A stretch of 52,278 nt of DNA from NCBI GenBank assembly GCA_018644725.1, contig JABGPZ010000030.1, positions 1 to 52,278 on the forward strand, written 5' to 3'. The notes below the pieces were generated by a model that saw nothing but the letters and a program-made list of their open reading frames with translations, made no database searches and was not told where the DNA came from. Made by a program: the position numbers and the translations under genes. Shown here piece after piece: positions 1 to 7,685 of this stretch; position 1 is the first letter of the stretch, and every line of letters starts with the position of its first letter. The DNA is from Phycisphaerales bacterium (GTDB lineage Bacteria > Planctomycetota > Phycisphaerae > SM23-33).

Positions 1-2
1 AT

Positions 3-464
3 TGTCGGCTAAGACTCCCATTCAACTTGGTACATATTTTCGGGGGCACGTCACCGCAGATTCAAAATGCGACGACTCCGCCGAAGGTTGCGTTTGTGAC
101 CGTACAGAATCGCTCCAATGACTTCATCGATGGGGATTCCTTCCTCAATAAGATGCGGACCCAATTGTTGCGGAATTCGGGAGGACGGATTACGTTCCTG
201 GATCGTGCCATTGTCTCTAGCATCGAGCAAGAGTCCCGCGATAAAAGTCGCGGCCGGATCACTTCCAGCGGTGAGCAAGCTCGCTTTGGGGCTGATTTTT
301 TCCTCACGGGGACCATCGAGTCGATTGATAAAGTCGCCGGCGCGGGGCATACGACGTATACCCGCCTGAGCTTTCGGTTGACCGATGCGGGAACGTCTGC
401 CATTGTGTGGGAAGACGAATATGAGATCAAAAAGCACAGTACGACCGGCTTAATGTATCGATAA
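3..464 (+). CDS. LpoB-like penicillin-binding protein activator (5' partial)
   Basis: The frame is open to the left window edge, so the N-terminus, probably with a lipoprotein signal, is missing. The visible part has the LpoB-family layout: a beta-strand start KVAFVTVQNRS, then DGDSFLNKMRTQLL, LDR, a FGADFFLTGTIES strand and a final WEDEYEIKK strand. In Enterobacteria LpoB is an outer-membrane lipoprotein that activates the peptidoglycan synthase PBP1B; the same role here is inferred from family and context. Twelve bases separate its stop from the COG3014-like gene, and YcfL follows further on, a grouping known from Gammaproteobacteria. An internal TTG at 27 could be read as a start but would give a protein without an export signal, so truncation by the window is more likely. 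Confidence 0.8.
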   Translation, partial: CRLRLPFNLVHIFGGTSPQIQNATTPPKVAFVTVQNRSNDFIDGDSFLNKMRTQLLRNSGGRITFLDRAIVSSIEQESRDKSRGRITSSGEQARFGADFFLTGTIESIDKVAGAGHTTYTRLSFRLTDAGTSAIVWEDEYEIKKHSTTGLMYR

Positions 465-475
465 GGAGACATCTT

Positions 476-1882
476 ATGCGGACACGAATTGGATCTTTTC
501 AGTTTGCGCTTTTGGCATGTGCCTGCGCGACCTTCGGCGGATGTATGATTCAGCCTTCTCAGGATCAAATGTCCTTGGCGAAGGCGATGAGTACTCGAGT
601 GGATACTCGGCCAGTCTATGCGGACTCCGCGCGGTTTCTACAGCGGAAATATTTGAACGCGCAAAGCCGAGACTATGTGATGTGGTCGATGGACTACAGC
701 AGCATTTGCCTGATGGGCGGCCATTTTGATGCCGCCAAGAAGGAGATGTTGAATTGTTACCATCACATCGAGACACGTCAGGATACGGACAGCGAAAAAG
801 CCGCTGCGGTTAGCAATGAGGCGTTGAAGGTGTTTAAAGGTGAACCCTTTGAACGCGCGATGCTGTGTACCTACCTCGGGATGCTTCACTACATGGAGGG
901 GGACTACAACAACGCACGTATTTTTTGCGCCCGGGCGGATATGTCCGATGCGACGACCGAAGAAAATTGCGTACAGTTTCGTCACGATTTCCGCTTAGCT
1001 CACTATTGGCTGGGGCGGTCCTATCTCAAGCAAGGAGATGAAGGAAATGCTCGCGTGGCGTTCCAGAAAGCGAGCCAGAAACTTGTTCGCGATGGGCAGG
1101 CGCGCGAAGAGCAACAAATCAGCCGAGCTCATACCACAGGCCGCGAAAAACGGATCGAGTTGGAGAAAAAAAGCTACCAGATTGCGACGACGGGGGAGAC
1201 TCCTGTCTTCGGAGCTGTGGACATGTCGGCATCGCCTCATCAAATGGGAATGCCTGAGTGCATCGCGGCATACCCGCAAGCGGCGAGCCTGGCCAATCCT
1301 GTTTTGCATTGCGCAACAAGCCCGAGTGAATTTTTCTCCCCGGACTATCAGAAGAAAGTCAACCTGATCGTTGTCGTTGAGATGGGAACCGCGCCCGTGA
1401 AATATCTGGCGGGTGAAAATGGGTGCGTGGACAATATCATTCGTTCCCACGGCCCGGAGCGTTCGGCGATGGTGTATCTCAACGGACACAAAGCAGGGGC
1501 TGCATTCAATATGCTCGATATGTTCCACCAAGCCGATACGCGTGGACGAAGCGAGAAAGACGATGTGCAGTTGGCCAAAGGGGTTACCCAGAGCATTCTT
1601 CGCCGGCTTCCTTATGTTGGTATGGTTGCGGCCTATTGGGATGTTCGTGCCGACGGCCGCTATTGGCGGTTGCTGCCTGGTGAGGTTTGCATTTTTGCTG
1701 CCTGCGTTGCGCCGGGGAACTATACCCTGTGCGTGAAAACATTTGACGCGAATGGAAATCTTCTGCCGCGCTATCGGTTGACACGCTATTCGGTCCCCGT
1801 ACAGGCCAACAAAGAAAACATCATTATGCTCCATACAAAATATGGTGCGGATAACACCTATGTTCCTCCGGTGAAGAACTAG
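476..1882 (+). CDS. COG3014-like TPR lipoprotein
   Basis: A 468-residue lipoprotein with a signal peptide ending in FGGC (Cys23). The first half is helical with TPR-like repeats, for example around MLCTYLGMLHYMEGDYNNARIF-type helices and LAHYWLGRSYLKQGDEGNARVAF at about 170-200. The second half is beta-rich, with LIVVVEMGTAPVK and a late YTLCVKTFDANGN strand. The order and its position between LpoB-like and YcfL-like genes match the COG3014 family, whose biochemical role is not established; a part in envelope or peptidoglycan maintenance is inferred from the neighbours. The start is set by AAGGAG at 464-469, seven bases before the ATG. Confidence 0.75.
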   Translation: MRTRIGSFQFALLACACATFGGCMIQPSQDQMSLAKAMSTRVDTRPVYADSARFLQRKYLNAQSRDYVMWSMDYSSICLMGGHFDAAKKEMLNCYHHIETRQDTDSEKAAAVSNEALKVFKGEPFERAMLCTYLGMLHYMEGDYNNARIFCARADMSDATTEENCVQFRHDFRLAHYWLGRSYLKQGDEGNARVAFQKASQKLVRDGQAREEQQISRAHTTGREKRIELEKKSYQIATTGETPVFGAVDMSASPHQMGMPECIAAYPQAASLANPVLHCATSPSEFFSPDYQKKVNLIVVVEMGTAPVKYLAGENGCVDNIIRSHGPERSAMVYLNGHKAGAAFNMLDMFHQADTRGRSEKDDVQLAKGVTQSILRRLPYVGMVAAYWDVRADGRYWRLLPGEVCIFAACVAPGNYTLCVKTFDANGNLLPRYRLTRYSVPVQANKENIIMLHTKYGADNTYVPPVKN

Positions 1883-1903
1883 GAATAAGGAAAGGATCTC
1901 TCT

Positions 1904-2362
1904 GTGAACGTTCAAAGCACATGTTGTAAAAACGAGGCCTCACGCACTGTCCAATTGAGTGTGTTGCTTGGCATGATGATTTTGTCGAGCCTCATTGCGG
2001 GTTGCGCGGTGGCTCCTCCGCCGCCGTTTGTCCCCAAGGCCCAAGTGGTCAAGAGTGTGGTCCATTGCAACGATTACACGGGCCATACACCGGGGAATAC
2101 CCCTTGGGCGATGGGCGGAAAATGCACCTGTACGCCCACTGACGAATTAATGGCGAAGCTCCATGCCGAAGGCAGTTGCACGTCGATGTCGACCGCAATG
2201 CTGAAAGACCTGTATGCGAGCAAAGGAATTCGGCTCGCTGGTCCGGGGCATATGAGATGCAACGGCCTTTGCACGGCCGGGCCACATGTTGTCCTGGGCG
2301 GAAAATGCATGTGTCCGCCAACGCCGGGAACCGAATCCTTTGAGAAGATCGTATCGCCGTAA
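1904..2362 (+). CDS. Cysteine-rich lipoprotein with a repeated GGKCxC motif, function unknown
   Basis: I do not recognise this 152-residue protein. It starts at GTG, has a signal peptide with lipobox IAGC (Cys34) and a Pro-rich linker, and then carries eight further cysteines at 55, 74, 76, 92, 119, 123, 134 and 136. Two segments look like an internal duplication: residues 55-79 end in MGGKCTCTPT and residues 119-140 end in LGGKCMCPPT. The pattern suggests disulfides or metal binding in the periplasm; neither is shown. It sits in the same run as the LpoB, COG3014, YcfL and CsgG-like genes, 21 bases after the previous stop and 63 bases before the next start, so it is probably co-transcribed and may be an extra subunit of that envelope complex. 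Confidence 0.7.
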   Translation: MNVQSTCCKNEASRTVQLSVLLGMMILSSLIAGCAVAPPPPFVPKAQVVKSVVHCNDYTGHTPGNTPWAMGGKCTCTPTDELMAKLHAEGSCTSMSTAMLKDLYASKGIRLAGPGHMRCNGLCTAGPHVVLGGKCMCPPTPGTESFEKIVSP

Positions 2363-2425
2363 GAGACGCTGAATAGCACCGAGACCCCGTCTGCCGAGAA
2401 GACCCTATACCCTCTGGAGAGACTC

Positions 2426-2854
2426 ATGAGAAAACGAAACGCAATGATTGGCTTTACCATTCTGTGCTCGCTGGCCCTGTCGGGATGTACGACCGAAGAG
2501 GCTCGAATGTCTCCCGAGGCCGACCCGTATCTGACGCAGGGGCGGGTCCAGTTCGAAAGTTCGACCACGAAAGATCTCATCCACGTTGCCCGAGTGGATA
2601 CCCAACGTGTGAATGGAAATTTGCTTAAGGTGATTCTTACGCTTCGCAATACGACGAAGAAGAATCTCTGGGTGGACATCCGCACAACGTTTCTCGATGA
2701 GGGGCGTCATGTTCTCGATCAGACGAATTGGGAACCCACGCTCCTTCAGGCGCGAACCGTGAGTGAGTATAACTGCACGTCGCTGAACAACCGCGCGGCA
2801 GATTATCAGATCATTTTGCGCAAGCCGAATCAAACATCTCTGCAGCTACCTTAA
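2426..2854 (+). CDS. YcfL/DUF1425-family lipoprotein
   Basis: A 142-residue lipoprotein with a signal peptide ending ALSGC (Cys20). The mature part is a small beta-sandwich with the sequence features of DUF1425/YcfL: a LLKVILTLRNTTKKNLWVDI strand pair, then TFLDEGRHVLDQTNWEP and a closing DYQIILRKPNQ strand. In E. coli ycfL lies directly beside lpoB (ycfM), so its presence here with LpoB-like and COG3014-like genes supports all three calls. Its molecular role is unknown; association with the outer-membrane activator of a peptidoglycan synthase is an inference from synteny. GAGAG lies before the ATG. Confidence 0.75.
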   Translation: MRKRNAMIGFTILCSLALSGCTTEEARMSPEADPYLTQGRVQFESSTTKDLIHVARVDTQRVNGNLLKVILTLRNTTKKNLWVDIRTTFLDEGRHVLDQTNWEPTLLQARTVSEYNCTSLNNRAADYQIILRKPNQTSLQLP

Positions 2855-2868
2855 CGAGGAGGGGAATC

Positions 2869-4020
2869 ATGTCAGTATTGAACAACGTGCTTTGCGGAAT
2901 TGGTGTTACGTTCACAGCGGTGATTGCGATTGGATGTGGTCCGACCACGAACCAGCCTGCTGGCATGGCACCGCCGCCCCCGCCGACGGCGCGGGTGGGT
3001 TCGAACAAGACCTATGATTACACGCACTCCTTGCAGGTGGATCCCAAAAAGCGCCTTGGTCAGTCCTGGTCGGTGGCGATTCTCCGGTTTGGTGATACTC
3101 GCGTCGTTGAGAATGTCCCCTTCGGTCCCGAGCCCGCCAAAGAGGCGACGGTGACGGGGGGAGTGAATGTGAAGGTCGCCGTCGGCACGCAGCCTGTTCC
3201 TTCCCGGCCGACTCAATCGACTCCGGCAATCACGAAACGGTCCCGAGATTTTCTCAAACATGCTCTCGTTACGAGTAAGGCGTTCACGGTTGTTGAACGA
3301 GAACGCATTTTGGAAATTCTCCGTGAAATTAATTTCAGCAAGACTCCACATGTTGACCCCAGCACATCGCCCGAGTCCGGGAAGCTCTATTCGGTGCGTT
3401 ATTTGATTGAAGGGTCTTTGGGGCGAAATGAAGATAAAACGCTGAAAGACACGATCGATGCGAAGAAGAATTATTCTGACATTTCTCAGAGCGATCGCGG
3501 GTTTGCAAGCAACATCTTTAAAAGTACCGCTACCAGGCGCGAAGAGCGACTTGCTGCTTTGGCGGAAATGCAGAAGCGACGCTTTAAGGAAAAACAACAA
3601 CAGACATTCAGTACAGCTTGTTATCTCAGTGCCTACGATGTGAGGACAGGGCAGGTCAAGGTGTCTGTGATGGGCTTGGGAACGAATGACCTTGAGGCCA
3701 TTAATGATGCCGTAGAAGTGCTGATCGAGGAACTGGCTGAAAAGGATGATGGGATTCGCGTGGCCGCGGTCTCTGGCGATACGGTCTACTTTGATATTGG
3801 ATCCAAGGGAGGGATCAAGGCTGGAGATTCGTTCCAGATTATTCAAAAGGACAAGGAAATCCTCAACCAACATGGCCAGGTAATTGGGCATGCGGAAACG
3901 GTTGTAGGGAAAGTCCGCGTTTCTGAGGTGAAGGAGCAGATGAGCATTGCAAAGGTCCTCACGAAATCGGGGAACATTGCCAGAGGGAATATCGCCACAA
4001 CGGTTCCGGTTTCCAAATGA
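2869..4020 (+). CDS. CsgG-like envelope protein
   Basis: A 383-residue exported protein; Cys23 in AIGCGP may be lipidated. Residues about 55-300 have the CsgG/curli-assembly layout: an opening strand SWSVAILRFGD, a long helix and strand around FLKHALVTSKAFTVVERERILEILREIN, then VRYLIEGSLG and the helix-forming INDAVEVLIEELAEK. The last 90 residues form a small beta domain (AVSGDTVYFDIGSKGGIKAG to GKVRVSEVKEQMSIAKVL) of the type also found in FlgT-like and surface-assembly proteins. CsgG itself is a secretion pore, but many distant relatives are not, and no curli genes are seen here. A strong GAGGAGG precedes the ATG. It ends the five-gene envelope run. Confidence 0.7.
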   Translation: MSVLNNVLCGIGVTFTAVIAIGCGPTTNQPAGMAPPPPPTARVGSNKTYDYTHSLQVDPKKRLGQSWSVAILRFGDTRVVENVPFGPEPAKEATVTGGVNVKVAVGTQPVPSRPTQSTPAITKRSRDFLKHALVTSKAFTVVERERILEILREINFSKTPHVDPSTSPESGKLYSVRYLIEGSLGRNEDKTLKDTIDAKKNYSDISQSDRGFASNIFKSTATRREERLAALAEMQKRRFKEKQQQTFSTACYLSAYDVRTGQVKVSVMGLGTNDLEAINDAVEVLIEELAEKDDGIRVAAVSGDTVYFDIGSKGGIKAGDSFQIIQKDKEILNQHGQVIGHAETVVGKVRVSEVKEQMSIAKVLTKSGNIARGNIATTVPVSK

Positions 4021-4047
4021 GAATAGACGAATCGGCCGATGGCTGGT

Positions 4048-4151
4048 GGCGATGAGATTCGCTCACTGCGTTCGCGGCAACTCCGCTACTGCCAACAAGT
4101 TGGCCCGTGCTCCGTTGTCGAACTCACGACATTCGCGTTGGCAACGTGACG
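4048..4151 (-). repeat. Split tRNA-Gly-derived element (left copy)
   Basis: Read on the minus strand this contains the anticodon arm and T-stem start of tRNA-Gly(GCC) at 4121-4151 (30 of 31 bases as in the intact gene at 15187-15217) and the T-arm/acceptor tail at 4048-4061. About 59 bases of foreign sequence lie between them. No acceptor 5' strand or D-arm follows, so it cannot fold as a tRNA. Bases 4048-4089 are identical to 14996-15037. It lies just after the CsgG-like gene, at the left edge of the GRE block. Confidence 0.8.
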
Positions 4152-4368
4152 GGCTTTCGATGTAAGTCTTTGCAATCACTAACCCTGTGGTCCTGAGGGT
4201 TCTCTGTGCACCAACTATGCACCAACCTTTTTGCCCAACGCGGCAAGGCCAGGCTCAAATTGGCACGAAAGCGCCAAAGAGCATTTTTCCTGATACAAAA
4301 GGGGAAGTCGGTAAATATAGAAGTAATTCCGTCGTTTCAGCGGGCAACCCCGCAAAGTTTCATTTGTT
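4152..4368. other. Intergenic stretch without a recognised feature
   Basis: Between the tRNA-derived element and the end of the AraC-type gene. Only short chance reading frames are present, none with a ribosome binding site or a recognisable product. I see no clear terminator for the CsgG-like gene here. Confidence 0.5.
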
Positions 4369-5328
4369 TTATCGATAGCTTTTGGGTGACTGGCCGATGA
4401 TTTTTTTGAACAGGCGAGAAAAATAATAAGGGTCGCCGAAGCCCAGTTTCTCGGCAATTTCGCACACCCGCATATCTGTGAGCTTCAGCAGTTGGCAGGC
4501 GCGTTGTATTTTCAGGCGGTTGAAATACTCTTTCGGAGAATATTGGTGCTGTCTTTTGAAGAGAACTCCATAGTGGTTGGTACTCATTCCGGCGAGTCGG
4601 GCAAGTTTTCGCAACGAGATTGTCTTATTCAGGTTATTGTGCATGAAATGGATTGTATTGTCGCACTGTTCTTCCGCTGTTCGACTTCGGTGCTCCTTTG
4701 TCCCCTGCCAAAGTTGCATTACACTCAACAAGGAACTCAAACCTCCTGATGCGGCAATGAGGTTAGGAATGGTGTGCACTTCAGACAGAAAACTGTAAAT
4801 CTGCTCGAAGGCAATGGTGGTTTCCTCCGGTTGATTCATATATAACAACGGAGAGGCCGGGGAAATCGAGAGTAGTTTGAGGTAGTCTGGAGCCTGCTGG
4901 CCTTTGAAGTGGATCCAGTAGTTCGCCCATGGGTTTTCGGGCATTGCCCCGTAGGCGTGCGGGACACCTGCGGGGACCAGAAAGCCCATATTTTTTTCGA
5001 TCACCCACTGGGACTCTCCGATTTCCAGCCAGCCAGTTCCCTCGGTGCAATAAATCATGATATGTTCCGAGCTTCCGCGAGGCCGGGGGATATAGTGTGC
5101 GGCGGCTGGGCCTTGATAGCCAATTCGTGTGCAGAGCAGATCACGCGTGATCGGTTGTTGCAGGGATTGATCCACCAATTGCTCGGGCATGAAAACCAGC
5201 CGCATATCGGGAAATGCACCACGCTGGACATGGCGGATCACTTCAGGAGAGATCGTGGAAAAGTCCCGGCAATCCACTCCGGCATGGTTGAGTAATTCCT
5301 TTAATGCATGCATTGATTTTGGCTTCAT
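4369..5328 (-). CDS. AraC-family transcriptional regulator with cupin sensor domain
   Basis: A 319-residue regulator. Residues about 55-170 form the AraC-type cupin sensor, with HYIPRPRGSSEHIMIYCTEG, WVIEKNMGFLVPAGVPHAYG and NYWIHFKG strands. Residues about 220-319 hold the two helix-turn-helix motifs, the first in ISLRKLARLAGMSTNHYGVL and the second in MRVCEIAEKLGFGDPYYFSR, ending in IGQSPKSYR. Such proteins usually bind a sugar or related effector and activate a neighbouring operon. It is divergent from the SSS transporter and GRE operon, which it most likely controls. AGAGGAG lies seven bases before the ATG. Confidence 0.9.
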   Translation of the reverse strand: MKPKSMHALKELLNHAGVDCRDFSTISPEVIRHVQRGAFPDMRLVFMPEQLVDQSLQQPITRDLLCTRIGYQGPAAAHYIPRPRGSSEHIMIYCTEGTGWLEIGESQWVIEKNMGFLVPAGVPHAYGAMPENPWANYWIHFKGQQAPDYLKLLSISPASPLLYMNQPEETTIAFEQIYSFLSEVHTIPNLIAASGGLSSLLSVMQLWQGTKEHRSRTAEEQCDNTIHFMHNNLNKTISLRKLARLAGMSTNHYGVLFKRQHQYSPKEYFNRLKIQRACQLLKLTDMRVCEIAEKLGFGDPYYFSRLFKKIIGQSPKSYR

Positions 5329-5528
5329 GGGATACTCCTCTAGAATTTGACTTTACCACGAGGCCGGGTTTTTGTCCATCTTTATTTCGATTAAATCCAT
5401 GGCACGAAGAGTGGTGTCCGATATAATTAATTCTGGAAATATCACATTGGGTGATGGATTCAGCCCTTGATATCGGCACGTGTCGTGTTTGAGATTTGAA
5501 TCCGCCCTGCTAATTGCGAGGGATATGC
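5329..5528. promoter_or_regulatory. Divergent control region between the AraC regulator and the GRE operon
   Basis: About 200 bases, AT-richer than the surroundings. A good -10 TATAAT for the + strand lies at 5422-5427 but has no recognisable -35, as expected for a promoter needing an AraC-type activator. A CACGTG palindrome lies at about 5478 and a CAC/GTG-flanked inverted pair at about 5440-5452; either could be part of an operator. Assigning these to the regulator is inference. Confidence 0.45.
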
Positions 5529-7229
5529 ATGCTTATTGCTGAAACGGCATTGAAGGGCCTTACGGGCTGGGATTTGAGTGTTGTTGTGGTCTACATGATC
5601 GCGATTGTTGGCATTGGCTGTGGCGCGACGTGGTGGCACAAACGCAAGGCCCATCTGCACACCCTCGGGGAAGAGCAAGGCGGCTACTTCCTCGCAGGCG
5701 GCACGCTGACATGGCCACTGATCGGCCTGGCGTTGTTCTCGACGAACATCTCCACCGTTCACCTCGTCAGCCTTGCCGAAAAAGGCTACACCTCGGGCTT
5801 GGTTGTCGGCAATACCGAATGGATGGCCGGGCTGTGCCTGATGATTTTGGCCGTCTTCTTCGCGCCGTTTTTCCTCAAGGCCAAGGTAGCAACCTTGCCG
5901 GACTTCCTCGAAAAACGCTACAGTCGCGCGAGTCGAAACTGGTTGGCGGGGGTTTCGATTTTTTCGGCCGTCTTTATTCATATTGGCTTTACGCTCTACG
6001 CGGCGGCGATTGTGCTCCATGGCCTCTTCGGGCTGGACATCAACACCTGCATCGTGGCCGTTGCGATTGCGACGGGTCTCTATACCATCATCGGTGGCCT
6101 CCTCGCCGTGGTGCTCACCGAGACCATTCAGACGGTGGTCCTTCTGGTGGGTGCGACTTGCCTGACGATTTTTGCCTATGACAAAGTCGGCGGCTGGGAG
6201 GGAATCACACAAAACGTGGACTCCACCCAATTGAGCATGTTGCGCGAAACCGGGCCGGGAGATGGCGGCATGCCTTGGTATGCGGCGCTGCTGGGATATC
6301 CCGTGATCGGGATTTGGTACTGGTGTACCGATCAGACGATTGTTCAGCGTGTCCTTGGTGCGAAAAGCGAAAATCATGGCCGCGTCGGACCGCTCTTTGC
6401 GGGGTTCATCAAAATCTTGCCCGTCTTTATCTTCATCCTTCCGGGCGTGATGTGCATGGCAATGGTCAAGCAAGGCGTACTCCCGGAACTGGATGATCCG
6501 AAAAACACCTACGCATTCATGATCGAGCATCTCCTGCCTGTCGGCATGCGCGGGTTGATGGCGGCAGCCTTGTTGGCGGCAGCGATGAGCACCGTTTCGG
6601 GTGCGCTGAACTCCATCGCCACGCTCTTTACCTACGACTTGTACAAACAATTCAAGCCGAACGCCCCAGAGAAAACACTCGTCCGAGTCGGGCGCATCAC
6701 GACGGCGGTCGCGATGGCATTGGCGATTGTCTGGTCCATCTTCGGCATCGGCGGAGGCCAGGCCCTCTTCGACCAGTTCGCAACGATCATCTGCCTCATT
6801 GCACCGCCGATCACCGTCACCTTCCTGCTGGGGGTCTTCTGGAAACGGGCCTCCAGCCGCGGGTCAATCATCACCATGCTGGTGGGAACGGCCATGGGCG
6901 CGGTGATGTTCGGGATTTACAAAGTGCACTGGGCTGCCCAAGCGGCTGCCGACGGAAAAGAATACTGGTCGTTCTGTAAGGATTGCCTCCCGCCGCTGTT
7001 GCAAAACTTCTGGATGGCGAGCTTCTATCTGGCGATTCTATGCGCGATCATCCATATGGTCACCTCCGTGATTTGGCCGGATGAACCGAGCGAGCTGAAA
7101 ATGTCCCTCGTGTGGGATCATCCCCTCGACGCCCTCAGGGGAGATGCCTGGCGCGGAATCGGGAACTACAAGTTCCTCTCAATCGCGTTGCTATTGACAA
7201 TCATCGGATTCTACATCGCCTTTGCCTAA
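5529..7229 (+). CDS. Sodium:solute symporter (SSS family, SglT-like)
   Basis: A 566-residue polytopic inner-membrane protein with about 13-14 hydrophobic segments. It has SSS-family features: YFLAGGTLTWPLIGLALFST near the N-terminus, AGVSIFSAVF and GLYTIIGGLLAVVLTETIQ in the middle, and AALLAAAMSTVSGALNSIAT with a Ser/Thr-rich sodium-site helix. The family imports sugars, vitamins, amino acids or organic acids with sodium. As first gene of the operon with a mutarotase and a cupin isomerase-like protein, it probably brings in a sugar or sugar derivative. The ATG at 5529 after GAGGG is preferred to an upstream TTG at 5514. Confidence 0.85.
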   Translation: MLIAETALKGLTGWDLSVVVVYMIAIVGIGCGATWWHKRKAHLHTLGEEQGGYFLAGGTLTWPLIGLALFSTNISTVHLVSLAEKGYTSGLVVGNTEWMAGLCLMILAVFFAPFFLKAKVATLPDFLEKRYSRASRNWLAGVSIFSAVFIHIGFTLYAAAIVLHGLFGLDINTCIVAVAIATGLYTIIGGLLAVVLTETIQTVVLLVGATCLTIFAYDKVGGWEGITQNVDSTQLSMLRETGPGDGGMPWYAALLGYPVIGIWYWCTDQTIVQRVLGAKSENHGRVGPLFAGFIKILPVFIFILPGVMCMAMVKQGVLPELDDPKNTYAFMIEHLLPVGMRGLMAAALLAAAMSTVSGALNSIATLFTYDLYKQFKPNAPEKTLVRVGRITTAVAMALAIVWSIFGIGGGQALFDQFATIICLIAPPITVTFLLGVFWKRASSRGSIITMLVGTAMGAVMFGIYKVHWAAQAAADGKEYWSFCKDCLPPLLQNFWMASFYLAILCAIIHMVTSVIWPDEPSELKMSLVWDHPLDALRGDAWRGIGNYKFLSIALLLTIIGFYIAFA

Positions 7230-7245
7230 CCGAAAGGACCGCACA

Positions 7246-7656
7246 ATGAAACACACACTTTGGGCCCTGATTCTAACAGCAGTGATTGCCATGAGCACCA
7301 CCGGATGCACCCAAGACCCCCCGGCCGTGAGACGATTTGGCTCGGTCATCGGCGTGAAAGACGACAAGCTCGCCTACTACAAAGAACTCCACGCCAAGCC
7401 CTGGCCTGCCGTTTTGAAGAATATCACCAAATGCAATATTCGGAACTACGTTATCTATCTCCGGAAGATGAACGATGGCAAGCACTACCTCTTCAGCCAT
7501 TTCGAGTACGTCGGCGATGACTTCGAAGCCGACATGAAACTCCTCGGCGAAGACAAAGAGACGCAGCGCTGGTGGAAAGAAACCGACCCGTGCCAATTCC
7601 CGCTGAATGGAGAAAAATCGTGGGCACCCATGGAAGAAGTCTTCTACCTGAAATAG
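7246..7656 (+). CDS. L-rhamnose mutarotase-like lipoprotein
   Basis: A 136-residue protein whose fold and motifs match the RhaM/DUF718 mutarotase family: GSVIGVKDDKLAYYKELHAK with the conserved Tyr and His49, NIRNYVIYLRK, HYLFSHFEYVGDDFEADM and a late WWKETDPCQ. The family interconverts alpha and beta anomers of L-rhamnose and related sugars. Unlike the cytosolic enzyme it begins with a signal peptide and lipobox STTGC (Cys21), so it probably acts outside the inner membrane, preparing the anomer for uptake. AAGGA lies before the ATG; the start at 7222 overlapping the transporter is less likely because it would bury the signal peptide. Confidence 0.85.
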   Translation: MKHTLWALILTAVIAMSTTGCTQDPPAVRRFGSVIGVKDDKLAYYKELHAKPWPAVLKNITKCNIRNYVIYLRKMNDGKHYLFSHFEYVGDDFEADMKLLGEDKETQRWWKETDPCQFPLNGEKSWAPMEEVFYLK

Positions 7657-7685
7657 TACACACCGCAAGCATAGGATGTATCAAC

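Noticed and set aside
4048-4151. A functional tRNA gene at the left repeat
   Set aside because: It lacks the D-arm and acceptor 5' strand and is interrupted in the T-arm.
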